A stretch of DNA of 64,000 nt, taken from contig NZ_KE332388.1 in assembly GCF_000409775.1 (NCBI RefSeq), forward strand, positions 196,552 to 260,551, read 5' to 3'. This document shows, in pieces, positions 19,858 to 28,786 of this stretch (positions within the stretch are counted from its first letter, which is position 1; each line of letters begins with the position of its first letter). The notes under the pieces are model-generated. The model did not search any database. It had not been told where the DNA came from and saw only the letters and a program-made list of their open reading frames with translations. Origin of the DNA: Litchfieldella anticariensis FP35 = DSM 16096 (GTDB lineage: Bacteria; Pseudomonadota; Gammaproteobacteria; Pseudomonadales; Halomonadaceae). A program made the position numbers and the translations under genes.

Positions 19858-21888
19858 TCAAACAAAAGGATACCCACCATTAGAGAACAAATTATTACGG
19901 TAATCTTCTAGCTCTGAAAAATAACGAATTGATTCTTGAATGCCTTTTTCCTCATACAAGTACTCCTCAGCGCGCACATAAACCCCCTCGCCTATAGGGA
20001 GACACTCTACCCTAGTTGAGAAGTATTCCAATCTCATCTTTACATTAAAAGGATGATTTAACATGAAAAGGAAATCTTCAGGAGAAGGATTACTTGAACT
20101 CCATTGAGAATAAATATTGATTTCACCTTCCGGAGAGTTTAACGTGATTTCATTCCCATTAAAAAATCTTGAAATAGCAGAAATATCTGTTACAAAAACC
20201 TCATCAAGCTTTTTATCAAGCGCGAAAGGCATGCCATTTACTATACAAGGAATAATATACTTAACTCCATGTTTAGGACCAAAATTTTTTTCAACCATGT
20301 CTGGGTACTTGTCCAAACCTGCACAGAGTCTTTTAAGTTGGCCTATATGTTCTTTATAATCATCTATCATATTTCTAGACAGCACAGGACTTCTTGGGAT
20401 CGCTCTATTTTTGCATTCGAAAACAAAAAGAAAATCATTCCACTTTACCAAGAGATCAAACTCGTACTCCTCTTTACCTCGCATCTCTTTAAACTTCTTA
20501 GGATTTAAACCAGCTTCCTTAAAAACATGGAGCAGTCTATACTCAAGAGCATCGCCCTTGTGTGCCAACTTTTCTTTATTCCTCCCAACATTAGAAACTA
20601 CCAACTCATATAAGATGGCGTCTTTTAGAACAGGGCCATAGATCATGTACAAATCTCCAAACCTAATCACAGGAGTGTCATACAAATCAAAAGAACCAGG
20701 ACCAAAAATAACATTATTCAAAAAAGTATCCGCTATTCCTATAGGAATGCCTTTGCTTACGAATAAATCAATTATCTCAACTTTCCCCAATAGCGGGACA
20801 AGAGAAGAAGCATCATCATCATTGTAATTACTCCTAACAAATTCCTGAAGGACTGCATACCCTTCTATCCATTGACTTAAAGTTAATCCAAGGCACTTAT
20901 TTTTTTCATCCCCTGGATCAATAGAAAGAATTCTTTCAATAACAATATTATTTGCAACCCTGTTCAAATAAGCTTCACTATCATTTTCGCGCATCATAGA
21001 AAGATGCTCTAACGTAGTAAAATATATTTCTTTAGCCAGCTGGCGAATTCTTTGCTCAGCAATAATTTCGTATATCCTCCATGCAAGCGGCGAACTAATA
21101 TCGAGATACTCTTTGACATGCTCTTTATGTTCCTCAGGCACATCTTCATTATTGTCCGAGTGGCTCCAACCTCTCTCGCAATGTCTAATATCTTTTTGTA
21201 ATGAGTCAAAAAACTTCCAAGACATGGCATTCAAGTTAAGAGCACCGATTTTATAAATATCATCTTCAGAAGGACAATAAAACCGCTTAAAATCGAAGCA
21301 ATTATTTTCTTTTAAACCCTCAATAAAACCTGTACTCTTCATGATAAGAAATATTGAATCGAAGAGCATCGACATAGCTGAGTCAGGATGAATCCTGTTT
21401 CCTATTGAATCTTCAATCAGATATGATAGGTGCGTATCTATAACCGCCTTGCCCCGAGCACCTTCCCTTAACGCAGCAACAGCTTTTTTTGAAATTACAA
21501 GATAGTCCTCAGCGCCTCGGATAAGAGAAGCCGAAACTAACTCAGGAGCGCTTAAGCTTTTAACCGCCTCAGTTTCAGACCGCCATTCATACAGCTTATT
21601 GAAATAATTATTTATAACAAGCAAAATAGCTATTCGCCGAACCGCACCTGCATGCTCTTTGGGATATTCAGCCTTTATTAACTCAATTAATGAACCTAAG
21701 TAATCTACCACCCACAGTACTTTCTCAACGTTACCATCTTGCACAATTAGGTTTTCATTACGCAAAACAGCATCAACGAAGCTATCTAAAGAAATCTTTC
21801 CTAACATTTTCTTGCTAATTTCCAGGGCTTCATGAATGCTTGTTTTTGGAGATAGCTTTTTAAATTTTTTTTCCACTGACTTAGACAC
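19858..21888 (-). CDS. Large AT-rich protein with PD-(D/E)XK-like nuclease motif
   Basis: 676 residues, in DNA far more AT-rich than its surroundings, so probably acquired by transfer. I do not recognise the family. Residues ~445-494 carry a restriction-endonuclease-like core: Glu449 in GDALEYRLLHVFKEAG, Asp478 in YEFDLLV, and Glu491-x-Lys493 in FLFVFECKN, with predicted strands flanking each. The N-terminal ~400 residues look largely helical and have no motif I know; the C-terminal ~180 residues form another unassigned region. There is no signal peptide or membrane segment. Its setting between a toxin-antitoxin pair and a phage-repressor remnant suggests a single-gene defence nuclease. That role is inference. 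Confidence 0.7.
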   Translation of the reverse strand: MSKSVEKKFKKLSPKTSIHEALEISKKMLGKISLDSFVDAVLRNENLIVQDGNVEKVLWVVDYLGSLIELIKAEYPKEHAGAVRRIAILLVINNYFNKLYEWRSETEAVKSLSAPELVSASLIRGAEDYLVISKKAVAALREGARGKAVIDTHLSYLIEDSIGNRIHPDSAMSMLFDSIFLIMKSTGFIEGLKENNCFDFKRFYCPSEDDIYKIGALNLNAMSWKFFDSLQKDIRHCERGWSHSDNNEDVPEEHKEHVKEYLDISSPLAWRIYEIIAEQRIRQLAKEIYFTTLEHLSMMRENDSEAYLNRVANNIVIERILSIDPGDEKNKCLGLTLSQWIEGYAVLQEFVRSNYNDDDASSLVPLLGKVEIIDLFVSKGIPIGIADTFLNNVIFGPGSFDLYDTPVIRFGDLYMIYGPVLKDAILYELVVSNVGRNKEKLAHKGDALEYRLLHVFKEAGLNPKKFKEMRGKEEYEFDLLVKWNDFLFVFECKNRAIPRSPVLSRNMIDDYKEHIGQLKRLCAGLDKYPDMVEKNFGPKHGVKYIIPCIVNGMPFALDKKLDEVFVTDISAISRFFNGNEITLNSPEGEINIYSQWSSSNPSPEDFLFMLNHPFNVKMRLEYFSTRVECLPIGEGVYVRAEEYLYEEKGIQESIRYFSELEDYRNNLFSNGGYPFV

Positions 21889-21949
21889 ACACGCCCCTAT
21901 TAAAAACAGAAAATTTAAAAGAATAAAAAATTAATAAAAACTTTCAGAA

Positions 21950-22410
21950 CTAGTTTATTTTCCCTAGCCTTACCTCACACCGCCCCAGGATCTCCACATC
22001 CCGCATATCCTCGGGCTTGATCAACTCAGGCTGATAGTGCTCGTTATCGCTTATCAATATCAGCGCCCCTCCCGCCACTCGTTGTACGCGCTTGATGCGC
22101 AGTTCTTCGCCCATACGCAGCAGAAACACACCATCCGTCGTGCGGTGGCTGCGATCGACTAGATCCAGGTCGCCATCACGCAGCGTCTCCCCTATCGAAT
22201 CACCGCGCACCTTGGCTCCGACGATCTGGGTCGGGTCCAGCCCCTCGGGCGCAAGCTGAGCAGTCTCGAATACAGCGTGCTTTCTATATTGTCGGCATCA
22301 AACAGCCGTTCTGAAGCCGCTGCGACTTCAATGTCGTACTCCGGGATACGGATGGGCGAATATTCAGGACTTGGCCCTCCAGAAAGCTCGGCGCTCGCGC
22401 CATCATTGTC
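21950..22410 (-). pseudogene. S24 (LexA/CI-type) repressor remnant, frameshifted
   Basis: The 86-residue frame from 22210 contains the self-cleavage Ser in VRGDSIGETLRDGDLDLVD and the Lys in GEELRIKRVQR, the catalytic pair of phage-repressor S24 peptidases. Upstream, a different frame (about 22265-22400) encodes PEYSPIRIPEYDIEVAA, the usual linker and start of this domain, so one frameshift near 22265 breaks the gene. The N-terminal helix-turn-helix is missing. It is a truncated prophage- or island-type repressor. Confidence 0.7.
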
Positions 22411-22753
22411 TTACCCAACTCTAATACTCACAGGTTAACACAGCGTTTCTTGCCCGTGATCAGGCACGTAAGGAATTCGAATGATGCAGTATCAGTATTG
22501 CTGGATTCGGCCATGCCCATAACTTTCTTGAGAGCAGTCTGGATTCGGAATAGCCAGGTTGTCCCTGACGAGCGATGCGATTGCATGCCCAAGATGGGAG
22601 GCTACCGCCCCGGTAAGTACTTACTAGCCTGACAGACCTGTCACTCGCTGTTTTCCTTGATCTCTTCCAAGTCCCATTGGGCTTTCCAAGGTATCGCGCA
22701 TCAAGCACGCGGGCTGGTAGAATGCTCGACCTCATTAGCTTCTGTGATTCGTT
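22411..22753. other. Noncoding junction upstream of dusA
   Basis: I see no credible gene here. A TAGAAT -10-like element near 22716 could drive dusA. The stretch separates the island remnant from dusA and would contain any right-end junction, but I found no clear direct repeat of the dusA start in the window. Confidence 0.4.
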
Positions 22754-23746
22754 ATGCCCGTGCTTGACCGTACTTTTTCCGTCGCGCCGATGATGGATTG
22801 GACGACCCGCGATTACCGTGCCTTCGCGCGCACGTTGACGCGTCGTGCGTTGCTATATACCGAAATGGTGACGACGGGAGCCATCCTGCACGGTAGCCCG
22901 CGGGAGCGGTTCCTGGGCTACGACGAGGTGGAACATCCGTTGGCGTTGCAGCTTGGCGGCAGCGATGCCGGTGAGTTGGCCGAGTGTGCGGCGATCGCTG
23001 AGGAATGGGGGTATGACGAGGTCAACCTGAATGTCGGTTGTCCCAGTGATCGGGTACAAAACAACCTGATCGGGGCCTGTCTGATGGGTCATCCGGAGAA
23101 GGTCGCAACAGCGGTCCGAGCGATGATCGATGCCGTATCGATCCCGGTAACCGTGAAATGCCGTATCGGTATCGACGATCAGGATGAGGATGCCGACTTG
23201 GAGCGTTTCATCTCCATGGTGGCGGACGCCGGCTGCAAGACGTTCATCGTGCATGCCCGCAAGGCCTGGCTGCAGGGGCTTTCTCCCAAGGAGAACCGCG
23301 ACGTCCCACCGCTCAACTATGCCCGCGTGCATCGTCTGAAAGCCAGCCGCCCTGAGCTACATATCGGCATCAATGGCGGCATCAAGACGTTGGAGGATTG
23401 TCAGACTCAACTCACCCACGTCGACAGTGTGATGGTGGGTCGCGAGGCGTACCAGAATCCCTGGCTGCTGGCCCAGGTGGATGAAGTCCTATACGGAGAA
23501 CCAGGACCTGTCGAGAATCGCCATGCGGCGGCACGGGCCCTACGTCCTTATATCGCTGAACGGTTGGCCGAAGGGGCTCGACTCAACCATATCACCCGCC
23601 ATTTGCTCGGCTTGTTCCAAGGCTGCCCTGGTGGGCGCCGCTTCCGTCGCCATCTGTCGGAAAACGCTCACCGTGACGGCGCTGGTCTTGCCGTGTTCGA
23701 CGACGCGCTGGGCCTGGTTGCCGAGCGAGAGGCGGAGCCTGCCTGA
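22754..23746 (+). CDS. dusA: tRNA-dihydrouridine(20/20a) synthase DusA
   Basis: 330 residues. It is the FMN/NADPH enzyme that reduces U20/U20a in the tRNA D loop. Signatures are RTFSVAPMMDWTTRD (FMN site), LLYTEMVTTGAILHG, LNVGCPSDRVQ with the catalytic Cys, HARKAWLQGLSPKENR and GINGGI. The RKAWLxGLSPKENR block points to DusA rather than DusB or DusC. The 5' end of dusA is a known integration hot spot for islands, and here it directly faces the accessory region at 17.4-22.4 kb. Confidence 0.95.
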   Translation: MPVLDRTFSVAPMMDWTTRDYRAFARTLTRRALLYTEMVTTGAILHGSPRERFLGYDEVEHPLALQLGGSDAGELAECAAIAEEWGYDEVNLNVGCPSDRVQNNLIGACLMGHPEKVATAVRAMIDAVSIPVTVKCRIGIDDQDEDADLERFISMVADAGCKTFIVHARKAWLQGLSPKENRDVPPLNYARVHRLKASRPELHIGINGGIKTLEDCQTQLTHVDSVMVGREAYQNPWLLAQVDEVLYGEPGPVENRHAAARALRPYIAERLAEGARLNHITRHLLGLFQGCPGGRRFRRHLSENAHRDGAGLAVFDDALGLVAEREAEPA

Positions 23747-23759
23747 CCCCGCCTTGAAA

Positions 23760-24962
23760 TCACACCAGCGGCAGATGCTCCGACGTGCCACCCAATTGCC
23801 TGGCAACCAATCGCCCGAGGCGTCGAACTCCTTCCTCGATACGTGCCGGTTCGACAGTGACGAAGGAAAGCCTGAGTGTATTGGCCTGGGGCGCCGTGGC
23901 ATAGAACGGTGCCCCGGGTACGAATGCCACTCGCTCCCGAATCGCTTCGGTCAATAGCTCAGTACTGTCCAATGATTCAGGCAACGTTACCCAGATGAAC
24001 ATCCCCCCTTCAGGCCGGTTCCAATGCACACCCTCGGGCATGTGTTTCTCCAATGCGGCGAGCATGGCCTGGCAGCGTTCAGCGTAGAGCGTGCGAATTT
24101 CCGGAATATGCCCTTTCAAAAACCCTTGGCTGACGATCTCGTAGACCACCTGCTGGGTGAAACTCGGGGTATGCAGGTCGGCCGCCTGCTTGATCTGTAC
24201 CAGCTTGGCGATCAAGGCGTCATCGGCAATGACGTAACCGAGCCGCAGCCCCGGTGCCAGTACCTTGGAAAACGACCCTAGATGAATCACCTGCTTCGGG
24301 GCCAGCGAGCGCAAGCTGGCCAATCGCTCTCCTTGGTAGTCGAGGTCACCATAGGGGTCGTCCTCGACGATCGGCAAATCATGCTCACGGGCAATGGCCG
24401 CGAGTGCTTCACGCCGAGAAAGCGGCAGCCTTCGCCCGGTTGGATTCTGGAAATTAGGCAGAGCATACAGGAAACGCGCACCCTCGATGACCTCAGGAGT
24501 CAGCGTCTCGGGTAGCAGTCCCTGATCATCGCTGGCAACCGATACGTACTCCGGCTCGAACAGCGAGAATGCCTGCAGTGCACCAAGATAGGTCGGTGTT
24601 TCCACCAATACACGACTGCCGGGATCGATCAATGCCTTGGCAATCAAATCCAACGCCTGCTGCGATCCGGTGGTCAACAACACTTGGGAAGGCCGTACTT
24701 CAGCACCGTCGCGGGAATACTCCGCGGCAATCCACTCGCGCAGCTTGCCAAGCCCTTCGCTCGGACCATATTGCAGTGCGCTTTCCGCGTGTTCTTCCAG
24801 TACCTTCCTGGTCGCCACTTGCATTGCCTCTACCGGAAACGTAGCCGCTGACGGCAAGCCTCCAGCGAACGAAATCACGTCCGGTTGCTCGGTCACTTTC
24901 AGAATTTCACGGATGGCGGAACTGGTCAGCGCGTTGGCGCGCCGGGAAAACGGCCACTGCAT
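23760..24962 (-). CDS. PLP-dependent class I aminotransferase (2-aminoadipate/MocR-like)
   Basis: 400 residues with no HTH extension. It is a fold-type I aminotransferase of the aminoadipate/valine-pyruvate/LysN kind. Motifs: ISFAGGLPS at the substrate entry, YGPSEGLGKLR, LPNFQNPTGRR, VEDDPYGDLDY with the PLP ring Asp, and the Schiff-base Lys in GSFSKVLAPGLRLGY. Substrate cannot be fixed from sequence; 2-oxoglutarate as amino acceptor is likely. It is convergent with dusA, with 13 bp between stops. Confidence 0.9.
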   Translation of the reverse strand: MQWPFSRRANALTSSAIREILKVTEQPDVISFAGGLPSAATFPVEAMQVATRKVLEEHAESALQYGPSEGLGKLREWIAAEYSRDGAEVRPSQVLLTTGSQQALDLIAKALIDPGSRVLVETPTYLGALQAFSLFEPEYVSVASDDQGLLPETLTPEVIEGARFLYALPNFQNPTGRRLPLSRREALAAIAREHDLPIVEDDPYGDLDYQGERLASLRSLAPKQVIHLGSFSKVLAPGLRLGYVIADDALIAKLVQIKQAADLHTPSFTQQVVYEIVSQGFLKGHIPEIRTLYAERCQAMLAALEKHMPEGVHWNRPEGGMFIWVTLPESLDSTELLTEAIRERVAFVPGAPFYATAPQANTLRLSFVTVEPARIEEGVRRLGRLVARQLGGTSEHLPLV

Positions 24963-25054
24963 GGAAGCCTCTCATCGGAGCAAGGTAATAAGTAACGTAA
25001 TAGCGAACTGCCCATCATAGGCCCGTTTACCGCCAGACGCAGCTATCGGAATCA

Positions 25055-26083
25055 TCAAGCCGGCTCAAAACCGGTATCGAACCGCGACTGGAATGACTCC
25101 ACGGCATTCTCGGCTTCCTCGATAGCCTCGAAACGCGCGACATGGAACAAGGCTTCACCTTCATTGGCGAGCGGCAGGTTGCTCATGCCGATGACGATGC
25201 CATCGGCGTTGGCCTTCACCTCCCCTTCGGCATTGCCGAAGGGATCGGCCACCAAGCCCAACACTTCGCCACTCGCTACCCGTGCCCCCAAGCGCACCTT
25301 GGGACGCAAGATACCGTCGATCGGCGCCCTAGCCCAGCTCGACCCTTCGGCCACTTCGGCAGGCCTAGGGGTGCGTCGACGCCGATCGGCGGACAGCATG
25401 CCAAGTGTACGCATCACGCGCAGTATCCCGCGTACTCCCGGCGCGATCGCCCACTCGTCGAAGCGTAGCGCCTCGCCTGCTTCATAGGTCAGCACCGGAA
25501 CACCACGCGTTTGAGCGTAATGACGAATGCTGCCCTCGCGCAGCTCAGCATTGAGAATCACCGGTGCGCCAAAGGCCGTAGCCATGGCATTGGTTTCGCT
25601 ATCGGTGACCAGTTGCGCCCTGATCTGCGGCAGGTTGGTGCGGTGGATGGCCCCGGTATGCAGGTCGATGATATGGGTGGCCTGATCGACAATCTGCTCG
25701 CGAAACAGCGCTGCCACCCTCGAGCCCAGTGAACCCGCCTCGCTGCCAGGGAAACAACGATTGAGGTCGCGTCGGTCGGGCAGATAGCGAGTGTGTTGCA
25801 CGAAACCGAAGACATTGACGATGGGTACGGCGATCAATGTTCCACGCAAGGGCCGGATCGCCTTGGAACGCAACAAGCGGCGCACGATTTCCACGCCGTT
25901 GATCTCATCGCCATGGATGGCCCCGCAGACCAACAAAACCGGACCATTCTGGCGCCCATGCACCACTTCTACCGGAATATGCAATGGAGCATGCGTGTAT
26001 AGCTTGGCGACAGGGACGTCAATCTGAGCACGCGAACCAGGAGATACACGGGTGCCGGCAAGTTCGAATGGAGCACGAGCCAT
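25055..26083 (-). CDS. Succinylglutamate desuccinylase/aspartoacylase family protein
   Basis: 342 residues. The M14-like metallo-deacylase motifs are visible: HGDEINGVEIVRRLL supplies the zinc His and Glu, and IIDLHTGA the second His. The LNRCFPG motif follows the substrate Arg. The C-terminal ~100 residues (APIDGILRPKVRLGARVASG) form a barrel-sandwich domain seen in the AstE-like subset. It hydrolyses an N-acyl amide, but the substrate is unknown. The gene is single and divergent from the TetR gene. Confidence 0.88.
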   Translation of the reverse strand: MARAPFELAGTRVSPGSRAQIDVPVAKLYTHAPLHIPVEVVHGRQNGPVLLVCGAIHGDEINGVEIVRRLLRSKAIRPLRGTLIAVPIVNVFGFVQHTRYLPDRRDLNRCFPGSEAGSLGSRVAALFREQIVDQATHIIDLHTGAIHRTNLPQIRAQLVTDSETNAMATAFGAPVILNAELREGSIRHYAQTRGVPVLTYEAGEALRFDEWAIAPGVRGILRVMRTLGMLSADRRRRTPRPAEVAEGSSWARAPIDGILRPKVRLGARVASGEVLGLVADPFGNAEGEVKANADGIVIGMSNLPLANEGEALFHVARFEAIEEAENAVESFQSRFDTGFEPA

Positions 26084-26189
26084 GAAACGAAATCCTGAGA
26101 ATGAACAGTGTTTCCTTTATACCTTTCCACCACGATAATGACGAGCCTTGCTCAATCACTGCTCCCTCTATGGAGAGGTCGCTTAATTA

Positions 26190-26210
26190 TACAGTCGCGA
26201 ATGTAAGTAT
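26190..26210. promoter_or_regulatory. Candidate AcrR/TtgR-type operator upstream of tetR
   Basis: TACA-GTCGCGAA-TGTA followed by AGTAT; the GAATGTAAGTAT half is the same as in TtgR-type operators. It lies 56 bp upstream of the TetR gene and fits autoregulation. Confidence 0.6.
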
Positions 26211-26265
26211 CCTGGTTTTGCGGTAGAATGGCTAAAACGAAAGGCGACTCGAGGTCTTTGTACCC

Positions 26266-26877
26266 ATGGCCAGAAAAACCAAGGCGGAAGCCGCTGCGAC
26301 TCGTGAAGCCCTGCTGGATGCCGCCGAGGAAGTCTTCTACGAAAAGGGCGTGGCGCGCACCTCCTTGGAACAGATCGCACGTCACGCCGGCATGACCCGT
26401 GGCGCCGTGTACTGGCACTTCAAGAACAAAGCCGACCTGTTCACGGCCTTGCTGGAACGGGTACGCATGCCCTTCCAGGAATTGGTCGAGGAGATCAACG
26501 ACCCGACCCTTACCGACTCTCCCTTGGAGGCCATCCGACTGACGTGTCACAAGGCCCTGGCCAGGCTGGAGCAACCTCACTACCGACGCATCCACTCCAT
26601 TGTATTGCATCGCTGTGAATTCTTCAGCGATATCAACCCCCTGGAAATGCAGGACCAATTGGCACGTGAATGCGACGAAGAGCTGCGCGAGCACTTCCAG
26701 CTGGCTCATGAGCACAACCTGCTCAAACCCGGCCTGTCTCCGGAAATTGCCGCCCGGTTGCTGCAATCGACTCTGGGCGGCCTGGTACATGACTGGCATC
26801 GCAATCCCGAGAGCTTTTCCATCAGCAAGGACGGTCGCGAATTGATCGACGCCCTATTCGATCTGATGCGGCGGTGA
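26266..26877 (+). CDS. TetR-family efflux regulator (AcrR/TtgR-like)
   Basis: 203 residues with an N-terminal TetR HTH (TSLEQIARHAGMTRGAVYWHFKNK region, about 32-55) closely matching AcrR, TtgR and MexZ. The C-terminal domain is the ligand pocket. A TtgR-like operator precedes it, and a similar one sits in the promoter of the tolC-mfp-rnd operon 8 kb away, so it probably represses that pump and itself until a hydrophobic ligand binds. Confidence 0.9.
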   Translation: MARKTKAEAAATREALLDAAEEVFYEKGVARTSLEQIARHAGMTRGAVYWHFKNKADLFTALLERVRMPFQELVEEINDPTLTDSPLEAIRLTCHKALARLEQPHYRRIHSIVLHRCEFFSDINPLEMQDQLARECDEELREHFQLAHEHNLLKPGLSPEIAARLLQSTLGGLVHDWHRNPESFSISKDGRELIDALFDLMRR

Positions 26878-26963
26878 GCCCCAGATTCGAAGATTCCAGC
26901 TTTTGCTGCAATGCAATAAAAACACGCTACACTCAAGCCAATGCAGACAAGAGAGTGATGACC

Positions 26964-27890
26964 ATGGATGACCTGGAACTCGTCCGCGTTCGCGAATTGG
27001 AAGTGGCCGTGCGTGTCTGGCACCCGAACGCTCCTCGTACCCTTGTCGCCTGGCATGGTCTGGCGCGTCATGGTGGGGACTTCGCCGCTCTGGCCCGAGA
27101 ACTGGGGCCAAGCTGGCGAATCCTGGCCCCTGACACTCCTGGCCGCGGGCTCTCGAGCTGGTCGCTGTTTCCTGCCCATGATTATCTATACAGCCACTAC
27201 GTGACGGTGGCGGTGGCGATTCTCGATCACTTCGATCTGGAGCAGGTGGCTTGGCTAGGTACTTCGATGGGAGGGCTGTTGGGCATGCTGCTGGCCTCCC
27301 ACGAAGAGCACCATTCTCGCATCGAGCGCCTGATTCTCAATGACGTGGGGCCAGAACTGGAGCAGGAGGGATTGATCGGGCTGAGTAGCTATTTTACGGC
27401 TCCCCACCGATTCTCCACCTTCAGCGAGCTAGCGCGAGAACTCGAGCGACACTATGTGGGCTTCGGCATCGACAACGAGGCAGCTTGGCGAGAACTGGCC
27501 CTGAACAGTGCACGCCGCCTCCCCGACGGCAGTTGGACCTTCCACTACGATCCGCGCATTGCCGAGCAGTTCATTCATGACAGGCCCCGCGATATGTGGG
27601 CCGACTGGCGAGCCATCATCTGTCCGACGATGGTCATTCGTGGCGCGGACTCCACGTTGCTCAGTACCGAGGTTGTCCAACGTATGCACGAAGATCAGCC
27701 AGGTCTGATCAGCATCGAGGTGCCAGGATGCGGCCACGCTCCCATGCTCGACCGACCAAGCCAGGTCGAACCGATACGTGCCTTTCTCACCAAACTCCGC
27801 GCCGTTCCCATCCCCGTCAGCCGCGAAGATGCGCCATTCTGGATTCGCGGTTGGTACTGGTTGCGCCGGCTGCTGACGCCCTCTTCCTGA
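26964..27890 (+). CDS. Alpha/beta hydrolase
   Basis: 308 residues from an ATG with GAGAGTG 7-8 nt upstream (an ATG at 26958 is also possible). The fold is that of an alpha/beta hydrolase: oxyanion region WHGLARHGGDFAALA, nucleophile elbow GTSMGGLLG (Ser), RGADSTLLS near the acid, and the catalytic His in VPGCGHAPML. Substrate unknown; haloalkane- or ester-type hydrolysis is possible. It follows tetR by 86 bp on the same strand. Confidence 0.88.
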   Translation: MDDLELVRVRELEVAVRVWHPNAPRTLVAWHGLARHGGDFAALARELGPSWRILAPDTPGRGLSSWSLFPAHDYLYSHYVTVAVAILDHFDLEQVAWLGTSMGGLLGMLLASHEEHHSRIERLILNDVGPELEQEGLIGLSSYFTAPHRFSTFSELARELERHYVGFGIDNEAAWRELALNSARRLPDGSWTFHYDPRIAEQFIHDRPRDMWADWRAIICPTMVIRGADSTLLSTEVVQRMHEDQPGLISIEVPGCGHAPMLDRPSQVEPIRAFLTKLRAVPIPVSREDAPFWIRGWYWLRRLLTPSS

Positions 27891-27905
27891 CATCCTCTGT
27901 CAATT

Positions 27906-28580
27906 TCAATGGGCCGTATGTCCCTTATGACGCTGCAGCATGCGCAGCTTGCGAAGCCGGGTTCGTGCATCCATGAACTTGGCCTTGGGCACGGCCCGAT
28001 AGGCTTCTTCGTCAGCCAGATACTTGACCAGCACCCAACGCTCCCCTGGTCCGGGGACGGCACCACGCTTGGCATGCAAGACCACATCGACATCGGGATC
28101 CTCTTCCAGGGTGGCATGATACAGATTGCCCTCCTGCTCCGTGGCCCGGACGATCACCGTCTGCCCCAACAGCGAACACTGGCAGGCGGAACGATGACGG
28201 TGCAAGCTGGGCTGCAGCTTATAGCACAGTGAGACGCTAAGCGGTGCGGCCAACGCCAGAGAGCCCCACAGCACTACCAAGCCCAGCGGCAATCGCAACA
28301 TTCCCAAAGGCAGAAAGCGTAATACCAGCAGTTCCACGGCCGCCGCCACGAGTGTTCCCAACCCCAGCAGTACCGTCAGCGCCACCGATACCGGCACACC
28401 AGCGAAGCCAAGCGATACCATGGCACTGGCAAGATGGTCATCGCGCAGGCTGTCGTGCTCAAGAAACTCGATCGGTGCCAACCCAATGGCTACCAGCAAC
28501 CAGTAGATGACCATCAGGCCCAACAAGACCATGAAAATAACGACAGGAAAGCTCAATGCGGTCTGGATCAGCACTTCCAT
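27906..28580 (-). CDS. YqiJ-like inner membrane protein
   Basis: 224 residues from the ATG with GGGGAGG 8 nt upstream; the longer reading is unlikely. Three or four membrane helices occupy residues ~1-125 (LSFPVVIFMVLLGLMVIYW, VSVALTVLLGLGTLVAAAVE). A soluble C-terminal OB-like domain (~130-200, GQTVIVRATEQEGNLYHATL) follows and ends in a basic RTRLRKLRMLQRHKGHTAH tail. This matches the YqiJ/NfeD-like architecture, which usually sits beside the flotillin YqiK, but no flotillin gene is adjacent. Role in envelope organisation is inferred from the family. Confidence 0.7.
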   Translation of the reverse strand: MEVLIQTALSFPVVIFMVLLGLMVIYWLLVAIGLAPIEFLEHDSLRDDHLASAMVSLGFAGVPVSVALTVLLGLGTLVAAAVELLVLRFLPLGMLRLPLGLVVLWGSLALAAPLSVSLCYKLQPSLHRHRSACQCSLLGQTVIVRATEQEGNLYHATLEEDPDVDVVLHAKRGAVPGPGERWVLVKYLADEEAYRAVPKAKFMDARTRLRKLRMLQRHKGHTAH

Positions 28581-28731
28581 AACAGGCCCTCCCCACAGTT
28601 CACCAGGCGTCGGGCCGACGTACTGCACAGCATATCAAGCGTTGACGGCAGCGGGTCGATACCGGCGATAAGCCTCTTGCACCTTTCCAGTGTAGTAGGT
28701 CTTGCTCATGCACCTCCAGAAAGCCTCCACA

Positions 28732-28765
28732 AGAAAAAGGCCGCTCCCGATACCGGAAGCGGCCT
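28732..28765 (-). terminator. Intrinsic terminator of the efflux operon
   Basis: On the minus strand AGGCCGCT/AGCGGCCT pairs around a smaller CCGG stem and is followed by TTTTTCTTG, 22 bp after the RND stop codon. Confidence 0.88.
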
Positions 28766-28786
28766 AGCGCACGGCTTGTCGAGGCG

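Noticed and set aside
19729-19911. 60-codon ORF between umuC remnant and the nuclease-like gene
   Set aside because: No ribosome-binding site, antisense overlap with the end of the 676-residue gene, no family resemblance.
22460-22735. 91-codon minus-strand ORF upstream of dusA
   Set aside because: No ribosome-binding site and no recognisable domain; lies across the probable dusA promoter.
22787-22805. Search for a duplicated dusA attachment site
   Set aside because: I saw no second copy of the dusA 5' core in the window by eye, so no att feature is reported.
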